DNA of 64,000 bases from Streptomyces sp. I6 (lineage in GTDB: Bacteria; Actinomycetota; Actinomycetes; Streptomycetales; Streptomycetaceae), in assembly GCA_003725745.1 (NCBI GenBank), contig RHDP01000001.1, positions 5,030,501 to 5,094,500 on the forward strand. The letters are read 5' to 3'. Each line of letters starts with the position of its first letter. The first letter of the stretch is position 1. Made by a program: the position numbers and the translations under genes. Of this stretch, positions 29,713-39,602 are shown one piece after another. The notes beneath the pieces were generated by a model. The model worked only from the letters and a program-made list of their open reading frames with translations. It was not told the DNA's origin and did no database searches.

Positions 29713-30270
29713 GTGCAGCTGGTAGTCGCACGGATCGGCCGCGCCCACGGCATCAGGGGCGAGGTCACCGTCGAGGTGCGTACCGACGAGCCGGAACTGC
29801 GGCTCGCCCCCGGGGCCGTCCTGGCCACCGAACCGGCCTCCGCGGGCCCGCTCACCATCGAGACGGGCCGGGTGCACAGCGGCCGGCTGCTGCTGCGCTT
29901 CGAAGGCGTCCGGGACCGCAACGCCGCCGAGGCGCTCCGCAACACCCTGCTGATCGCCGAGATCGACCCGGAGGCGCTGCCCGAGGAGCCCGACGAGTAC
30001 TACGACCACCAGCTCATGGACCTGGACGTGGTGCTCGCGGACGGTACGGAGATCGGCCGGATCACGGAGATCTCCCATCTGCCGTCGCAGGACCTCTTCA
30101 TCGTGGAGCGGCCCGACGGGAGCGAGGTCATGATCCCGTTCGTCGAGCAGATCGTCACCGAGATCGACCTGGCCGCGCAGAAGGCCGTCATCGACCCGCC
30201 TCCCGGACTCGTCGACGACCGTGCGGAGACCGCCTCTCGGCGTGACGCGGACACCGGGGACGGGAACTGA
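29713..30270 (+). CDS. rimM: Ribosome maturation factor RimM
   Basis: RimM assists late 30S assembly and binds S19. The 185-residue protein shows [21 protein letters not shown], then [13 protein letters not shown] at the PRC-barrel start and [15 protein letters not shown] 29713 has AGGAGC eight bases upstream; TTG 29707 is too close to it. The stop overlaps the trmD start. Confidence 0.96.
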   Translation: MQLVVARIGRAHGIRGEVTVEVRTDEPELRLAPGAVLATEPASAGPLTIETGRVHSGRLLLRFEGVRDRNAAEALRNTLLIAEIDPEALPEEPDEYYDHQLMDLDVVLADGTEIGRITEISHLPSQDLFIVERPDGSEVMIPFVEQIVTEIDLAAQKAVIDPPPGLVDDRAETASRRDADTGDGN

Positions 30271-31091
30271 TGCGGCTCGACGTCGTCACCATCTTCCCCG
30301 AGTACCTGGAGCCGCTGAACGTCTCGCTCGTCGGCAAGGCCCGGGCGCGCGGGCAACTCGACGTCCACGTCCACGACCTGCGGGACTGGACGTACGACCG
30401 GCACAGCACCGTCGACGACACCCCGTACGGCGGCGGACCGGGCATGGTCATGAAGACCGGGCCCTGGGGCGAGGCGCTGGACGAGGTCCTCGCCTCCGGC
30501 TACGAGTCGGGCGCCTGCGCGCCGGCGCTGGTGGTGCCGACCCCGAGCGGCCGCCCGTTCACCCAGGAGCTCGCCGTCGAACTCTCCGAGCGGCCCTGGC
30601 TGATCTTCACCCCGGCCCGTTACGAGGGCATCGACCGCCGCGTCGTCGACGAGTACGCGACCCGCATACCCGTCCACGAGGTCTCCATCGGCGACTACGT
30701 GCTGGCCGGGGGCGAGGCCGCCGTCCTCGTCATGACGGAAGCCGTCGCACGGCTGCTGCCCGGCGTCCTCGGAAACGCCGAATCCCACCGCGACGACTCC
30801 TTCGCGCCCGGCGCCATGGCCGACCTCCTGGAAGGGCCCGTCTACACCAAGCCGCCGTTCTGGCGCGGCCGCGGCGTCCCCGACGTGCTGCTCAGCGGCC
30901 ACCACGGCAGGATCGCCCGATGGCGCCGGGACGAGGCCTTCCGCCGGACCGCCCTGCACCGGCCGGACCTGATCGAGCGCTGCGACCCGTCCGCGTTCGA
31001 CAGGAAGGACCGGGAGATCCTCTCCATCCTGGGCTGGGCGCCGTCTCCCGACGGCCGATTTTGGCGAAGGCCGCAGGCCGTGGAAGAATAG
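30270..31091 (+). CDS. trmD: tRNA (guanine37-N1)-methyltransferase
   Basis: TrmD makes m1G37 in tRNAs and prevents +1 frameshifting. The 273-residue SPOUT enzyme has [40 protein letters not shown] in the form [10 protein letters not shown], and the knot region [15 protein letters not shown]. It starts at ATG 30270, overlapping the rimM stop by one base. The family is usually about 240-270 aa. Confidence 0.97.
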   Translation: MRLDVVTIFPEYLEPLNVSLVGKARARGQLDVHVHDLRDWTYDRHSTVDDTPYGGGPGMVMKTGPWGEALDEVLASGYESGACAPALVVPTPSGRPFTQELAVELSERPWLIFTPARYEGIDRRVVDEYATRIPVHEVSIGDYVLAGGEAAVLVMTEAVARLLPGVLGNAESHRDDSFAPGAMADLLEGPVYTKPPFWRGRGVPDVLLSGHHGRIARWRRDEAFRRTALHRPDLIERCDPSAFDRKDREILSILGWAPSPDGRFWRRPQAVEE

Positions 31092-31222
31092 GCCGCTGCC
31101 GTTCGTCTGGCGTGCGCCCCTGCCACAGGGGGACACGACGCCCGCCCCGACGCCGCGGCTCCCCCGCCATCACCCCGGATACCGTCGATGACCTGTGGCA
31201 TCGGCGAAGAAAGCAGACGAAC

Positions 31223-31573
31223 ATGTCGCATGTGCTCGACGCCGTCAACGCCGCCTCGCTGCGGACGGACCTCCCCGCCTTCCGCCCCGGTGACACCGTG
31301 AACGTCCACGTCCGCGTCATCGAGGGCAACCGCTCCCGCATCCAGCAGTTCAAGGGTGTCGTCATCCGCCGCCAGGGTTCGGGCGTCAGCGAGACCTTCA
31401 CGGTCCGCAAGGTCTCCTTCTCCGTCGGCGTCGAGCGCACCTTCCCGGTGCACAGCCCGATCTTCGAGAAGATCGAGCTGGTCACCCGGGGCGACGTCCG
31501 CCGCGCCAAGCTGTACTACCTCCGTGAGCTGCGCGGCAAGGCCGCGAAGATCAAGGAGAAGCGCGAGAACTGA
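31223..31573 (+). CDS. rplS: 50S ribosomal protein L19
   Basis: L19 lies at the 30S-50S interface. The 116-residue protein has [34 protein letters not shown], the [11 protein letters not shown] block and the basic end [12 protein letters not shown] 31223 has a weak GAAGAAAG ahead. The 131-base gap after trmD may include its own promoter. Confidence 0.97.
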   Translation: MSHVLDAVNAASLRTDLPAFRPGDTVNVHVRVIEGNRSRIQQFKGVVIRRQGSGVSETFTVRKVSFSVGVERTFPVHSPIFEKIELVTRGDVRRAKLYYLRELRGKAAKIKEKREN

Positions 31574-31645
31574 GCCGCGGCTCACACCCGTGCCCTGCTG
31601 AGGCCTCATACGGTTCTTACGGCGGCCGGATAGCATCTGGCCCCG

Positions 31646-32413
31646 ATGGACACCGAAGCACTGCACACGGAGCGCGACCGCTCTTCCGCCCCCGAGACCG
31701 ATCGGTCCGGCGCCGGAGAGGGGTCGCGCTCCGTGCGCGTCTCCCGGCGGCCCGGCTGGCGGCGAGCCGGTGTCCTCGGCGGTGTCTGCGCCGTGTTCCT
31801 GCTGCTCCTCAGCCAGTTCGTGATGCAGCCGTTCCAGATCCCCAGCACCTCCATGCAGCCCGCCCTCGAGGTCGGCGACCGGGTGCTGGTGAACAAGCTG
31901 GCGTACCGGTTCGGCTCCGAACCGAGGCGCGGTGACGTGGTCGTGTTCGACGGCACCGGGTCCTTCGTACCGGAGGACGTGGCGGAGAACCCGGTCAGTG
32001 CCGCCGCCCGGGAGGGGCTCTCCGCGCTGGGGCTCGCGGAACCGTCCGACACCGATTTCGTCAAACGCGTGGTGGGCGTGGGCGGCGACCGCGTGGTCTG
32101 CTGCGACAAGGGGGGAAGGCTCGAGGTGAACGGCGTACCGGTCGACGAGAGCTACCTGTACGCCGGTGAGGCCGCGTCCCGTGTGCCCTTCGACATCGTG
32201 GTACCGCAGGGGACCCTGTGGGTCATGGGCGACCACCGCAGCAGGTCGCGGGACTCCCGGGACCACCTGGGCGAGCCCGGCGGGGGCACGGTGCCCCTCG
32301 ACAAGGTGATCGGGCGCGCGGACTGGATCGGCTGGCCGGCCGGCCGCTGGTCCCCGCTGCCGGCGACCGGCGCGTTCGACCGCGTGACCGCGCCGGACGG
32401 CGCCCATGGGTAG
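31646..32413 (+). CDS. sipW: Type I signal peptidase (first of four)
   Basis: Signal peptidase I removes signal peptides from exported proteins at the outer face of the membrane. The 255-residue protein has one N-terminal membrane helix (about 41-60), the catalytic serine in QIPSTSMQP (Ser69), the catalytic lysine in DFVKRVVGVGGD, and box E GDHRSRSRDSRDH. Unlike the next three it has no C-terminal membrane helix. Four adjacent sip genes (sipW-X-Y-Z) are known in S. lividans and S. coelicolor. The symbol follows gene order. It overlaps the next gene by eight bases. Confidence 0.92.
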   Translation: MDTEALHTERDRSSAPETDRSGAGEGSRSVRVSRRPGWRRAGVLGGVCAVFLLLLSQFVMQPFQIPSTSMQPALEVGDRVLVNKLAYRFGSEPRRGDVVVFDGTGSFVPEDVAENPVSAAAREGLSALGLAEPSDTDFVKRVVGVGGDRVVCCDKGGRLEVNGVPVDESYLYAGEAASRVPFDIVVPQGTLWVMGDHRSRSRDSRDHLGEPGGGTVPLDKVIGRADWIGWPAGRWSPLPATGAFDRVTAPDGAHG

Positions 32414-33512
32414 CCGCGGGCGCCGCGCGAGCCACCGGGCCGACACCAGGCTGCCCACCGGCACCCGGCCCACCGACGGCGGCCGGACGCTCCCAGGGCG
32501 CGCCGAGCGGCGCAGGCTCGCCAGGAAGGTCAAGAGACGGCGTCAGCGCTCGGCGGTCAAGGAGATCCCGCTCCTGATCACGGTGGCGCTGGTGATCGCC
32601 CTGGTGCTCAAGACGTTCCTGGTGCAGGCGTTCGTCATCCCCTCCGGCTCCATGGAGCAGACGATCCGCATCGACGACCGCGTACTGGTCGACAAGCTGA
32701 CGCCCTGGTTCGGCTCCAAGCCCGAGCGCGGCGACGTCGTCGTCTTCAAGGACCCCGGCGGCTGGCTCCAGGACGAGCAGACGCCGCGGCCGGACGACCC
32801 GATCGTCGTCAAGCAGGTCAAGGACGTGCTGACCTTCATCGGCCTGCTGCCGAGCGACGACGAGCAGGACCTGATCAAGCGGGTCGTCGCCGTCGGCGGC
32901 GACTCGGTGAAGTGCTGCGACCAGGACGGCAGGGTCACGGTCAACGGTGTCCCGCTGAACGAGCCGTATCTGCGCCCCGGCAACGCGCCCTCGAAGCTGC
33001 CGTTCGACGTGCAGGTTCCCGAGGGCCGGCTCTTCGTGATGGGCGACCACCGGTCGAACTCGGCAGACTCCCGCTTCCACCTCGACGAGGAGTACAGCGG
33101 CACCGTCTCGGAGGAGGAGGTCGTCGGGCGCGCCGTGGTCATCGCTTGGCCGCTCGACCACTGGCGCAAACTGGAGGAGAGGGGAACGTACGCCTCGGTC
33201 CCCGATGCGCGCGCCGGGGCGGCCGCCGCGGGCGGGCCGTCGCATAGTGTGTCTTCCCGGGATCACAAAGGAGTGGTCCTGCTCCCGAGCCCTGCGGAAC
33301 TCCCGCTCGTTATGGGAGTGGTGGGCCTGCGCCGTCTCGGGCGCGGGCGGTCGCACGGAGTGAGGAGTGGATGTGGGGGATTTGGCGGTAGGCGCACGGT
33401 CCGGACACGAGGAGCCCGAGGAGCGGCCCGAGCGGTACGCGAGGCCTTCCCCCGGTTCCGGCAGCTCCGGCGGCCTTCCCCCGCAGGACGACGGCGGTTC
33501 GGGAGACGGTGA
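32406..33512 (+). CDS. sipX: Type I signal peptidase (second of four)
   Basis: A 368-residue signal peptidase with a very basic N-terminus (RRLARKVKRRRQR), membrane helix IPLLITVALVIALVLKTFLV, catalytic Ser in VIPSGSMEQT, catalytic Lys in DLIKRVVAVGGD, and GDHRSNSADSRFH. A C-terminal hydrophobic stretch (PSPAELPLVMGVVGLRRL) may be a second membrane segment. The last 47 codons overlap the next gene in another frame and are Arg-rich, so the true end of the functional protein is probably earlier. The overlap is unusually long at about 140 bases. Confidence 0.92.
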   Translation: MGSRGRRASHRADTRLPTGTRPTDGGRTLPGRAERRRLARKVKRRRQRSAVKEIPLLITVALVIALVLKTFLVQAFVIPSGSMEQTIRIDDRVLVDKLTPWFGSKPERGDVVVFKDPGGWLQDEQTPRPDDPIVVKQVKDVLTFIGLLPSDDEQDLIKRVVAVGGDSVKCCDQDGRVTVNGVPLNEPYLRPGNAPSKLPFDVQVPEGRLFVMGDHRSNSADSRFHLDEEYSGTVSEEEVVGRAVVIAWPLDHWRKLEERGTYASVPDARAGAAAAGGPSHSVSSRDHKGVVLLPSPAELPLVMGVVGLRRLGRGRSHGVRSGCGGFGGRRTVRTRGARGAARAVREAFPRFRQLRRPSPAGRRRFGRR

Positions 33513-34323
33513 GCAGGCGGGCGACGGCGGTTCGTCCGGTACCGGTGCGAGCAAGCAGCGGTCCTTCTGGAAGGAACTGCCCCTGCTGGTCGGCATCGCA
33601 CTGGTGCTGGCGCTGCTGATCAAGACGTTCCTGGTGCAGGCGTTCTCGATCCCGTCCGACTCGATGATGAACACGCTCCAGCGCGGCGACCGGGTGCTCG
33701 TCGACAAGCTGACGCCCTGGTTCGGCTCCGAGCCCGAGCGCGGCGAGGTCGTGGTCTTCCACGACCCGGGCGGTTGGCTGGACGACACCTACACCCCCGA
33801 GCCCAACGTGGCGCAGCGCTTCCTGAGCTTCATCGGCCTGATGCCGTCGTCCGAGCAGAAGGACCTGATCAAGCGTGTCATCGCGGTCGGCGGTGACACC
33901 GTCTCCTGCAAGAAGGGGGGCAAGGTCATGGTCAACGGCAAGGCCCTGGACGAGACGTCCTACATCCGCCCGGGCAGCACGCCCTGCGACGACAAGCCGT
34001 TCGGTCCGATCCGGGTGCCCGAGGGGCGGATCTGGGTGATGGGCGACAACCGGGACAACTCCCTGGACTCCCGCTACCACCAGGAGCTGCCCTACAACGG
34101 CACGGTCAGCAACGAGGACGTCGTGGGGCGGGCCGTGGTGGTGGCCTGGCCGTTCGACCGCTGGTCCACGCTGCCCGTTCCGGACACCTTCGACCAGCCG
34201 GGGCTGAACGCGGCGGCGCTGATCGAGGGGACCGCGGGGCCCGGCGCACTGGCCGCGGCGGGCGCACTGCCGATCGTGCTCGTCCGCCGCAGGAGGCTGA
34301 CCCGCGGGCGAACCGGCCGGTAG
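33373..34323 (+). CDS. sipY: Type I signal peptidase (third of four)
   Basis: 316 aa: an acidic/Gly-rich N-terminal cytoplasmic tail, membrane helix LPLLVGIALVLALLIKTFLVQ, catalytic Ser in SIPSDSMMNT, catalytic Lys in DLIKRVIAVGGD, GDNRDNSLDSRYH, and a C-terminal helix (GALAAAGALPIVLV) ending in RRRRLTRGR. In S. lividans SipY is the main signal peptidase. GTG 33373 is chosen because GAGGAG lies five bases upstream; GTG 33367 is the alternative. It begins inside the sipX frame. Confidence 0.92.
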   Translation: MGDLAVGARSGHEEPEERPERYARPSPGSGSSGGLPPQDDGGSGDGEQAGDGGSSGTGASKQRSFWKELPLLVGIALVLALLIKTFLVQAFSIPSDSMMNTLQRGDRVLVDKLTPWFGSEPERGEVVVFHDPGGWLDDTYTPEPNVAQRFLSFIGLMPSSEQKDLIKRVIAVGGDTVSCKKGGKVMVNGKALDETSYIRPGSTPCDDKPFGPIRVPEGRIWVMGDNRDNSLDSRYHQELPYNGTVSNEDVVGRAVVVAWPFDRWSTLPVPDTFDQPGLNAAALIEGTAGPGALAAAGALPIVLVRRRRLTRGRTGR

Positions 34324-34374
34324 GGTGCCGCTCGGATCAGCGACCGCCGGTCCTGGGAGGCAGGGAGCGCTGCG

Positions 34375-35120
34375 ATGAGCGGAACAGGACGAACGGACCG
34401 CGGCCGCGGCCGCCTCGGCAGTGTGCTGTCGGGGCTCGCCGTGGCCGTCGGCTGTGTGCTCTTCCTCGGCGGCTTCGTCTGGGGGGCGCTGCTCTACCAG
34501 CCGTACACGGTGCCGACGGACTCGATGTCCCCGACCGTGGCACCGGGGGACCGGGTGCTGGCGCAGCGGATCGACGGCTCCGAGGTCCGGCGCGGGGACA
34601 TCGTCGTCTTCACCGACCGGGTGTGGGGGACGCCCCGGTGGTGAAGCGCGTGGTCGGGACCGGCGGGGACACGGTCGCCTGCTGCGGCACCGACGGCCGG
34701 ATGACCGTCAACGGCAGGGCCGTCGAGGAACCGTATCTGCGCGGCGACGGGCCCGCTTCACCGATCGGCTTCACCGTATCGGTGCCCGACGGGAAGCTCT
34801 TCCTCCTGGGCGACGAGCGCAGGAACTCCGTGGACTCCCGGTCGCACCTTCAGGAGGCCGGCCGTGGCACGGTGCCGGCCGGATCCGTCAGCGCCCGGCT
34901 GGACGCCGTCGCCTGGCCTCTCGGCGGAGTCCTGGAACGGCCGCGGAGCTTCGCCGCACTGCCGGGAGGGATCTCCGAGCCGGGCCCCATCCGGCCGGTG
35001 CTGGCGTCGGTGACGCTCGGTGCCGTGCTGATCCTCGGCGGGGCGGCCTGGGGACCGCTCGCCGGGCTCGCCGCCCGGCGGCGGGCCGCCGCGCGGAGAG
35101 GGGCGGCCGCGGATGCCTGA
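34375..35120 (+). CDS. sipZ: Type I signal peptidase (fourth of four), frameshifted in this sequence
   Basis: The first frame gives the N-terminal helix (LSGLAVAVGCVLFLGGFVWG), the catalytic Ser in VPTDSMSPT and GDIVVFTDRVWG. The next frame gives the catalytic Lys in VVKRVVGTGGD, GDERRNSVDSRSH and a C-terminal membrane helix ending RRRAAARRG. One G added to the G5 run 34625-34629 joins them as DRVWGDAPVVKRVV, 248 aa. ATG 34375 has GGGAGC six bases upstream. The NUDIX gene overlaps its end by eight bases, suggesting a shared transcript. Confidence 0.88.
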
Positions 35121-35646
35121 CGAGCCCGGAGGAGGCGGGGCACCCGGGACGGCCCCGGACGGACGCCCGCTGCGCCGGGTCTCCCGGGTGATCCTGCTCG
35201 ATCCCGACGACCGCGTGCTGCTGCTGCACGGCTTCGAGCCGGACGACCCGGACGACGACTGGTGGTTCACGCCCGGTGGCGGGGTCGAGGGCACGGAGTC
35301 CCGGGAACAGGCCGCGCTGCGCGAACTGGCCGAGGAGACGGGGATCACCGAGGTCGAGCTGGGGCCGGTGATCTGGCAGCGGGAGTGCTCCTTCCCGTTC
35401 GACGGGCGCCGCTGGAACCAGGACGAGTGGTACTACCTGGCGCGTACCCGGCAGACGGCGACCAGCCTGACGGGGCTGACCCGGCTGGAGCGGCGCAGTG
35501 TCGCCGGGCTGAGGTGGTGGACCTCCTCCGAACTGTCCGCGGCCCGTGAGACGGTGTACCCGACCAGGCTCGCCGAGCTGCTGCGTACGCTGCTCGACGA
35601 GGGGCCTCCGAGTGCGCCTGTGGTCCTGGCCCGGGAAGTCGCCTAG
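35113..35646 (+). CDS. NUDIX hydrolase
   Basis: NUDIX enzymes hydrolyse nucleoside diphosphates linked to other moieties. The 177-residue protein has a complete NUDIX box, GGGVEGTESREQAALRELAEETGI (about residues 55-78), preceded by WWFTPG. The substrate is not predictable. It overlaps sipZ by eight bases, a conserved Streptomyces arrangement. Confidence 0.92.
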   Translation: MPDEPGGGGAPGTAPDGRPLRRVSRVILLDPDDRVLLLHGFEPDDPDDDWWFTPGGGVEGTESREQAALRELAEETGITEVELGPVIWQRECSFPFDGRRWNQDEWYYLARTRQTATSLTGLTRLERRSVAGLRWWTSSELSAARETVYPTRLAELLRTLLDEGPPSAPVVLAREVA

Positions 35647-35700
35647 GGACGCGGGGGCTGGCGCACAATAGGGGGACGCACGGCTGAAGGGGAACATGCC

Positions 35701-36009
35701 ATGAGCGCCGAGGACCTCGAGAAGTACGAGACCGAGATGGAGCTGAAGCTCTACCGGGAGTACCGCGACGTCGTCGGCCTGTTCAAGTACGTGATCGAGA
35801 CCGAGCGTCGCTTCTACCTCACCAATGACTACGAGATGCAGGTGCACTCGGTGCAGGGTGAGGTCTTCTTCGAGGTCTCCATGGCAGACGCCTGGGTGTG
35901 GGACATGTACCGGCCGGCCAGGTTCGTGAAGCAGGTCCGGGTACTCACGTTCAAGGACGTGAACATCGAGGAGCTGAACAAGAGCGATCTGGAGCTTCCC
36001 CAGGGCTGA
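35701..36009 (+). CDS. DUF2469 conserved actinobacterial protein
   Basis: 102 residues, [40 protein letters not shown] and so on; the sequence is highly conserved across actinobacteria as DUF2469. It is acidic, soluble and of unknown function, always near the ribosomal-protein and yraN region. GAAGGGGAA lies just upstream of ATG 35701. Confidence 0.93.
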   Translation: MSAEDLEKYETEMELKLYREYRDVVGLFKYVIETERRFYLTNDYEMQVHSVQGEVFFEVSMADAWVWDMYRPARFVKQVRVLTFKDVNIEELNKSDLELPQG

Positions 36010-36033
36010 CCCTCACCCGAACGGGTGGTGCGG

Positions 36034-36060
36034 TTTTCCACAGCGAGGGGGTTGTCCACC
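36034..36060 (+). promoter_or_regulatory. Pair of DnaA-box-like 9-mers
   Basis: TTTTCCACA (36034-36042) and TTGTCCACC (36052-36060) each differ by one base from the actinobacterial DnaA box TTGTCCACA and start 18 bases apart, in the gap before yraN. Binding is inferred from sequence only. Confidence 0.35.
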
Positions 36061-36116
36061 AAGATCCACTCGCTGGGGCCGCTCGCGTCAGAGTCGGTGC
36101 CGGAGGTGGTGCCGAG

Positions 36117-36497
36117 ATGAACGCGACGGGAGCACTGGGGCGGTACGGCGAGGAGCTGGCGGCCCGGCGGCTGGCGGCGAGCGGGATGGCCGTGCTCGCC
36201 CGGAACTGGCGATGCGGACGGGCCGGCGAGATCGACATCGTCGCCCGGGACGGCGACACGGTGGTCGTGTGCGAGGTCAAGACGCGCAGAGGCGGTCCGG
36301 CCGGGCGGGCGCCCTTCGAGCATCCGATGGCCGCGATCACCACGGCCAAGGCGGACCGCCTCAGACGCCTGGCCGCATGCTGGCTGGAACTGCAGGAAGG
36401 ACCACCGCCCCGGGGCGGGGTACGGATCGATCTCGTGGCGGTGCTGCTTCCGCGGCGGGGTGCTCCCCGGGTCGAGCATGTGACGGGGGTGGCCTGA
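36117..36497 (+). CDS. YraN/UPF0102 nuclease-fold protein
   Basis: A 126-residue restriction-endonuclease-like protein. It has [27 protein letters not shown], then the PD-(D/E)xK-type core [22 protein letters not shown] (Glu-Asp-Glu-Val-Lys). The family is broadly conserved beside the ComM ATPase but its substrate is unknown. ATG 36117 has GGAGG ten bases upstream. The next gene starts one base after the stop. Confidence 0.92.
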   Translation: MNATGALGRYGEELAARRLAASGMAVLARNWRCGRAGEIDIVARDGDTVVVCEVKTRRGGPAGRAPFEHPMAAITTAKADRLRRLAACWLELQEGPPPRGGVRIDLVAVLLPRRGAPRVEHVTGVA

Positions 36498-36498
36498 G

Positions 36499-38124
36499 AT
36501 GGGATTCGCTCGCACGTGCTCCGTGGCGCTGGTGGGCGTCGAGGGCGTGGTCGTGGAGGTCCAGGCGGACCTGGAACCGGGGGTCGCGGCCTTCGCCCTG
36601 GTCGGGCTTCCGGACAAGAGCCTGGTGGAGAGCCGCGACCGGGTCCGGGCGGCCGTCGTCAACTCGGGCGCCGAGTGGCCGCAGAAGAAGCTCACGGTCG
36701 GGCTCAGCCCGGCGTCGGTGCCCAAGGGCGGCAGTGGGTTCGACCTGGCTGTCGCCTGCGCGGTCCTGGCCGCCGCCGAGCGCGTCGATCCCAGGGCGAT
36801 CGCGGATCTCGTGCTCCTCGGCGAGCTGGGCCTGGACGGCCGAGTGCGGCCGGTGCGGGGAGTGCTGCCCGCGGTCCTCGCCGCGGCCGAGGCGGGTTAC
36901 CAGCAGGTCGTCGTGCCCGAGCGGACGGCCGGTGAGGCCTCGCTGGTACCGGGCGTCTCGGTCCTCGGCGTGCGCAGCCTCCGCCAGCTGATCGCGGTAC
37001 TGAACGACGAGCCGGTGCCGCAGGAGGAGCCCGAAGGCGACGGCCGGCCCGGTGCCATGCTCGCGGGGCTGGTGGTGCCAGGCGCCGGGCTGGGCACGGG
37101 ACTCGCCGCCGACCCGGGCCGGGCCGGGGGCTCCCTTCCCGACCTGGCGGACGTCGCCGGTCAGCACGGGGCCCGGACCGCGCTCGAGGTCGCCGCGGCC
37201 GGGAGACACCACCTGCTGCTCCAGGGCCCTCCGGGCGCGGGCAAGACGATGCTGGCGGAGCGGCTTCCGTCCGTGCTTCCGCCGCTGACCCGCAAGGAGT
37301 CCCTGGAGGTCACCGCGGTCCACTCGGTCGCGGGCATCCTGCCGCCCGGCGAACCCCTGGTGCGCACGCCGCCCTACTGCGCCCCGCACCATTCGGCGAC
37401 CATGCAGTCCCTCGTGGGCGGCGGACAGGGCATGCCGAGGCCCGGAGCGGTCTCGCTGGCGCACCGGGGCGTCCTGTTCCTGGACGAGGCCCCGGAGTTC
37501 TCCGGCAAGGCGCTCGACGCCCTCCGCCAGCCACTCGAGTCGGGTCACGTGGTCGTGGCGCGCAGTGCGGGCGTGGTCCGGCTGCCCGCTCGGTTCCTGC
37601 TGGTGCTGGCGGCCAACCCCTGCCCCTGCGGGCGCCACACCCTGCACGGCGCGGGATGCGACTGCCCTGCCTCGCTGATCCGGCGATACCAGGCACGGCT
37701 TTCCGGTCCGCTGCTCGACCGGGTCGACCTGCGGGTTGAGGTGGAGCCCGTCAGCCGGGCCGAGCTGCTGGGCCAAGGCGCCCGGGGGGAGCCGTCCGCC
37801 GCCGTCGCCGCACGGGTCGGGGAGGCGCGCGACCGAGCGGCGGCACGGCTGTCCGGCACCCCGTGGCGCGCCAACAGCGAGGTGCCCGGCCATGAACTGC
37901 GCACCCGCTGGCACACCTCTCCCGGCGCACTCGCCGAGGCGGAGCGGGACATGGAGCGGGGGCTGCTCACGGCCAGGGGCATGGACCGTGTGCTCCGGGT
38001 CGCCTGGACGGTCGCCGACCTCGCGGGCCGCGACCGGCCCCATGCACGCGATGTGGACCTGGCGCTGCAACTGCGTACGGGTATCGCCCGCGGTGTCCCG
38101 GCGGGTTTCGGAACCGGGCGATGA
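36499..38124 (+). CDS. ComM/YifB family AAA+ ATPase (Mg-chelatase-like)
   Basis: ComM-type helicases promote branch migration during natural transformation in Gram-negatives; their role in Streptomyces is unknown. The 541-residue protein has the N-terminal Lon-like/ChlI domain (VGLPDKSLVESRDRVRAA), Walker A GPPGAGKTMLAERLP (about 244), Walker B VLFLDEAPEF, the ANPCPCG motif with nearby cysteines, and C-terminal helices. It sits in the order yraN-comM-dprA, seen in many bacteria. Confidence 0.92.
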   Translation: MGFARTCSVALVGVEGVVVEVQADLEPGVAAFALVGLPDKSLVESRDRVRAAVVNSGAEWPQKKLTVGLSPASVPKGGSGFDLAVACAVLAAAERVDPRAIADLVLLGELGLDGRVRPVRGVLPAVLAAAEAGYQQVVVPERTAGEASLVPGVSVLGVRSLRQLIAVLNDEPVPQEEPEGDGRPGAMLAGLVVPGAGLGTGLAADPGRAGGSLPDLADVAGQHGARTALEVAAAGRHHLLLQGPPGAGKTMLAERLPSVLPPLTRKESLEVTAVHSVAGILPPGEPLVRTPPYCAPHHSATMQSLVGGGQGMPRPGAVSLAHRGVLFLDEAPEFSGKALDALRQPLESGHVVVARSAGVVRLPARFLLVLAANPCPCGRHTLHGAGCDCPASLIRRYQARLSGPLLDRVDLRVEVEPVSRAELLGQGARGEPSAAVAARVGEARDRAAARLSGTPWRANSEVPGHELRTRWHTSPGALAEAERDMERGLLTARGMDRVLRVAWTVADLAGRDRPHARDVDLALQLRTGIARGVPAGFGTGR

Positions 38125-38182
38125 GCGCCGGGCGGGTAGACGGGCCGCCGGGCCGCCCGGGCACGGCGAAGGGAGCCCGGAG

Positions 38183-39348
38183 ATGACCGCCGGAGCGGGT
38201 GAGGAGGAGCGGAGGGCGCGTGCGGCGTTGACGGGGGTCGTCGAACCGGGTGATGAACGTGCGGGCGGATGGCTGCGCCGATACGGCCCGGTGGAACTGC
38301 TGACCCGCCTCGCCGTGCCCGCCGGGACCGAGGACCGCCTCCCAGGTGCCGGGGAGCGGAGGATGCGGGGCTACCGGACCCGGGCGGTGGCGGCTCGTCC
38401 GGAGCGGGATCTGGAGCGGGTGGCCCAGCTGGGCGGGCGCTTCGTGTGCCCGGGGGATCCGGAGTGGCCCGGCCAGCTGGACGACCTCGGAGACGCAAGA
38501 CCGGTCGGGCTCTGGGTGCGGGGCCGTGCCGACCTGCGGATATGGGCTCTGCGCTCGGTCGCGGTAGTGGGTGCCCGAGCCTGCACCCCGTACGGCGCGC
38601 ATGTGTCCGGGAGACTCGCCTCGGGCCTCGCCGAGCGCGGCTGGGTCGTCGTCTCCGGCGCCGCGTACGGGATCGACGCCGCGGCCCACAGGGGTGCCCT
38701 GTCCGCGGGCGGCGCGACGGTCGCCGTGCTGGCCTGCGGGGTGGACACCGTCTATCCCCGGGGGCACGCCGAGTTGGTCCGTCGGGTGTCCGAACAGGGA
38801 CTGGTCGTCGCGGAGTTGCCGCCCGGCAGCCACCCCACACGCAGCCGGTTCGTGCTGCGGAACCGGGTCATCGCGGCCCTGTCCCGGGGCACCGTCGTCG
38901 TGGAGGCCGAGTACCGGAGCGGTTCCCTGGCCACCGCTCGTGCCGCGGATCGCCTCGGCCGCTTCACGATGGGCGTTCCCGGGCCGGTGACCAGCGGGCT
39001 CTCCTCGGGGGTACATGAACTCCTGCGCAACGGGGCGGTGCTGGTGACCGACACCGACGAAGTGGTGGAACTGGTGGGTGACATCGGTGAACTCGCCCCG
39101 CGCGCCGTGGGCCGGTGCTCCCGAGAGACCTCCTCGCACCCGGCTGTGCACGGGTTCTGGAGGCTCTCCCGGTCCGCGGTGCTCTCGACGGCCGGGAGGT
39201 CGCCGACCGAGCCGGCAGCACGCCCGACGAGGCTCTCGCGAGGCTGTACGAACTGCACTCCCTGGGTTTTGTCGAACGCCAGGGTGATCGCTGGCAGTTG
39301 GCCGCAGGCGCCACAACGGGATCGAACGCACGGCGAGGCGATGCTTGA
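38183..39348 (+). CDS. dprA: DNA-processing protein DprA, frameshifted near the 3' end
   Basis: DprA binds single-stranded DNA and loads RecA in transformation. The Rossmann-like core is present: ALRSVAVVGARACTPYGAHV, GWVVVSGAAYGIDAAAHRGAL, VLACGVDTVYPRGHAEL, PTRSRFVLRNRVIAAL and VVVEAEYRSGSLATARAA. After about 39108 the frame changes. Adding one G to the run at 39109-39111 restores a C-terminal winged-helix domain (LPRDLLAPGCARVLEALPVRGALDGREVADRAG...LYELHSLGFVERQGDRW) and a stop at 39348, giving 388 aa. ATG 38183 has CCGGAG upstream. Confidence 0.9.
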
Positions 39349-39602
39349 CCCGGGGCATTCGGGTGACAAGGTGAGCCCGATGGCCCGGGCCGCGCCTCCG
39401 CGACATCACGGGGGCCGGTGCCCGCTGCCCCGGCCCTCGTTCGAAGATGTGGCCGACGGTACACACTCACCGAGGCGCGATCCGCCGCCGTTCGCGCACC
39501 GCCATCCTCCAGTCACGCTACGCTCACCAGGTTCACCGCCCAGCCACCCGCCCAGACAACCCGTCCCACACGCTCCACGGCAGAACGGCTCAAAGGCAAC
39601 GC

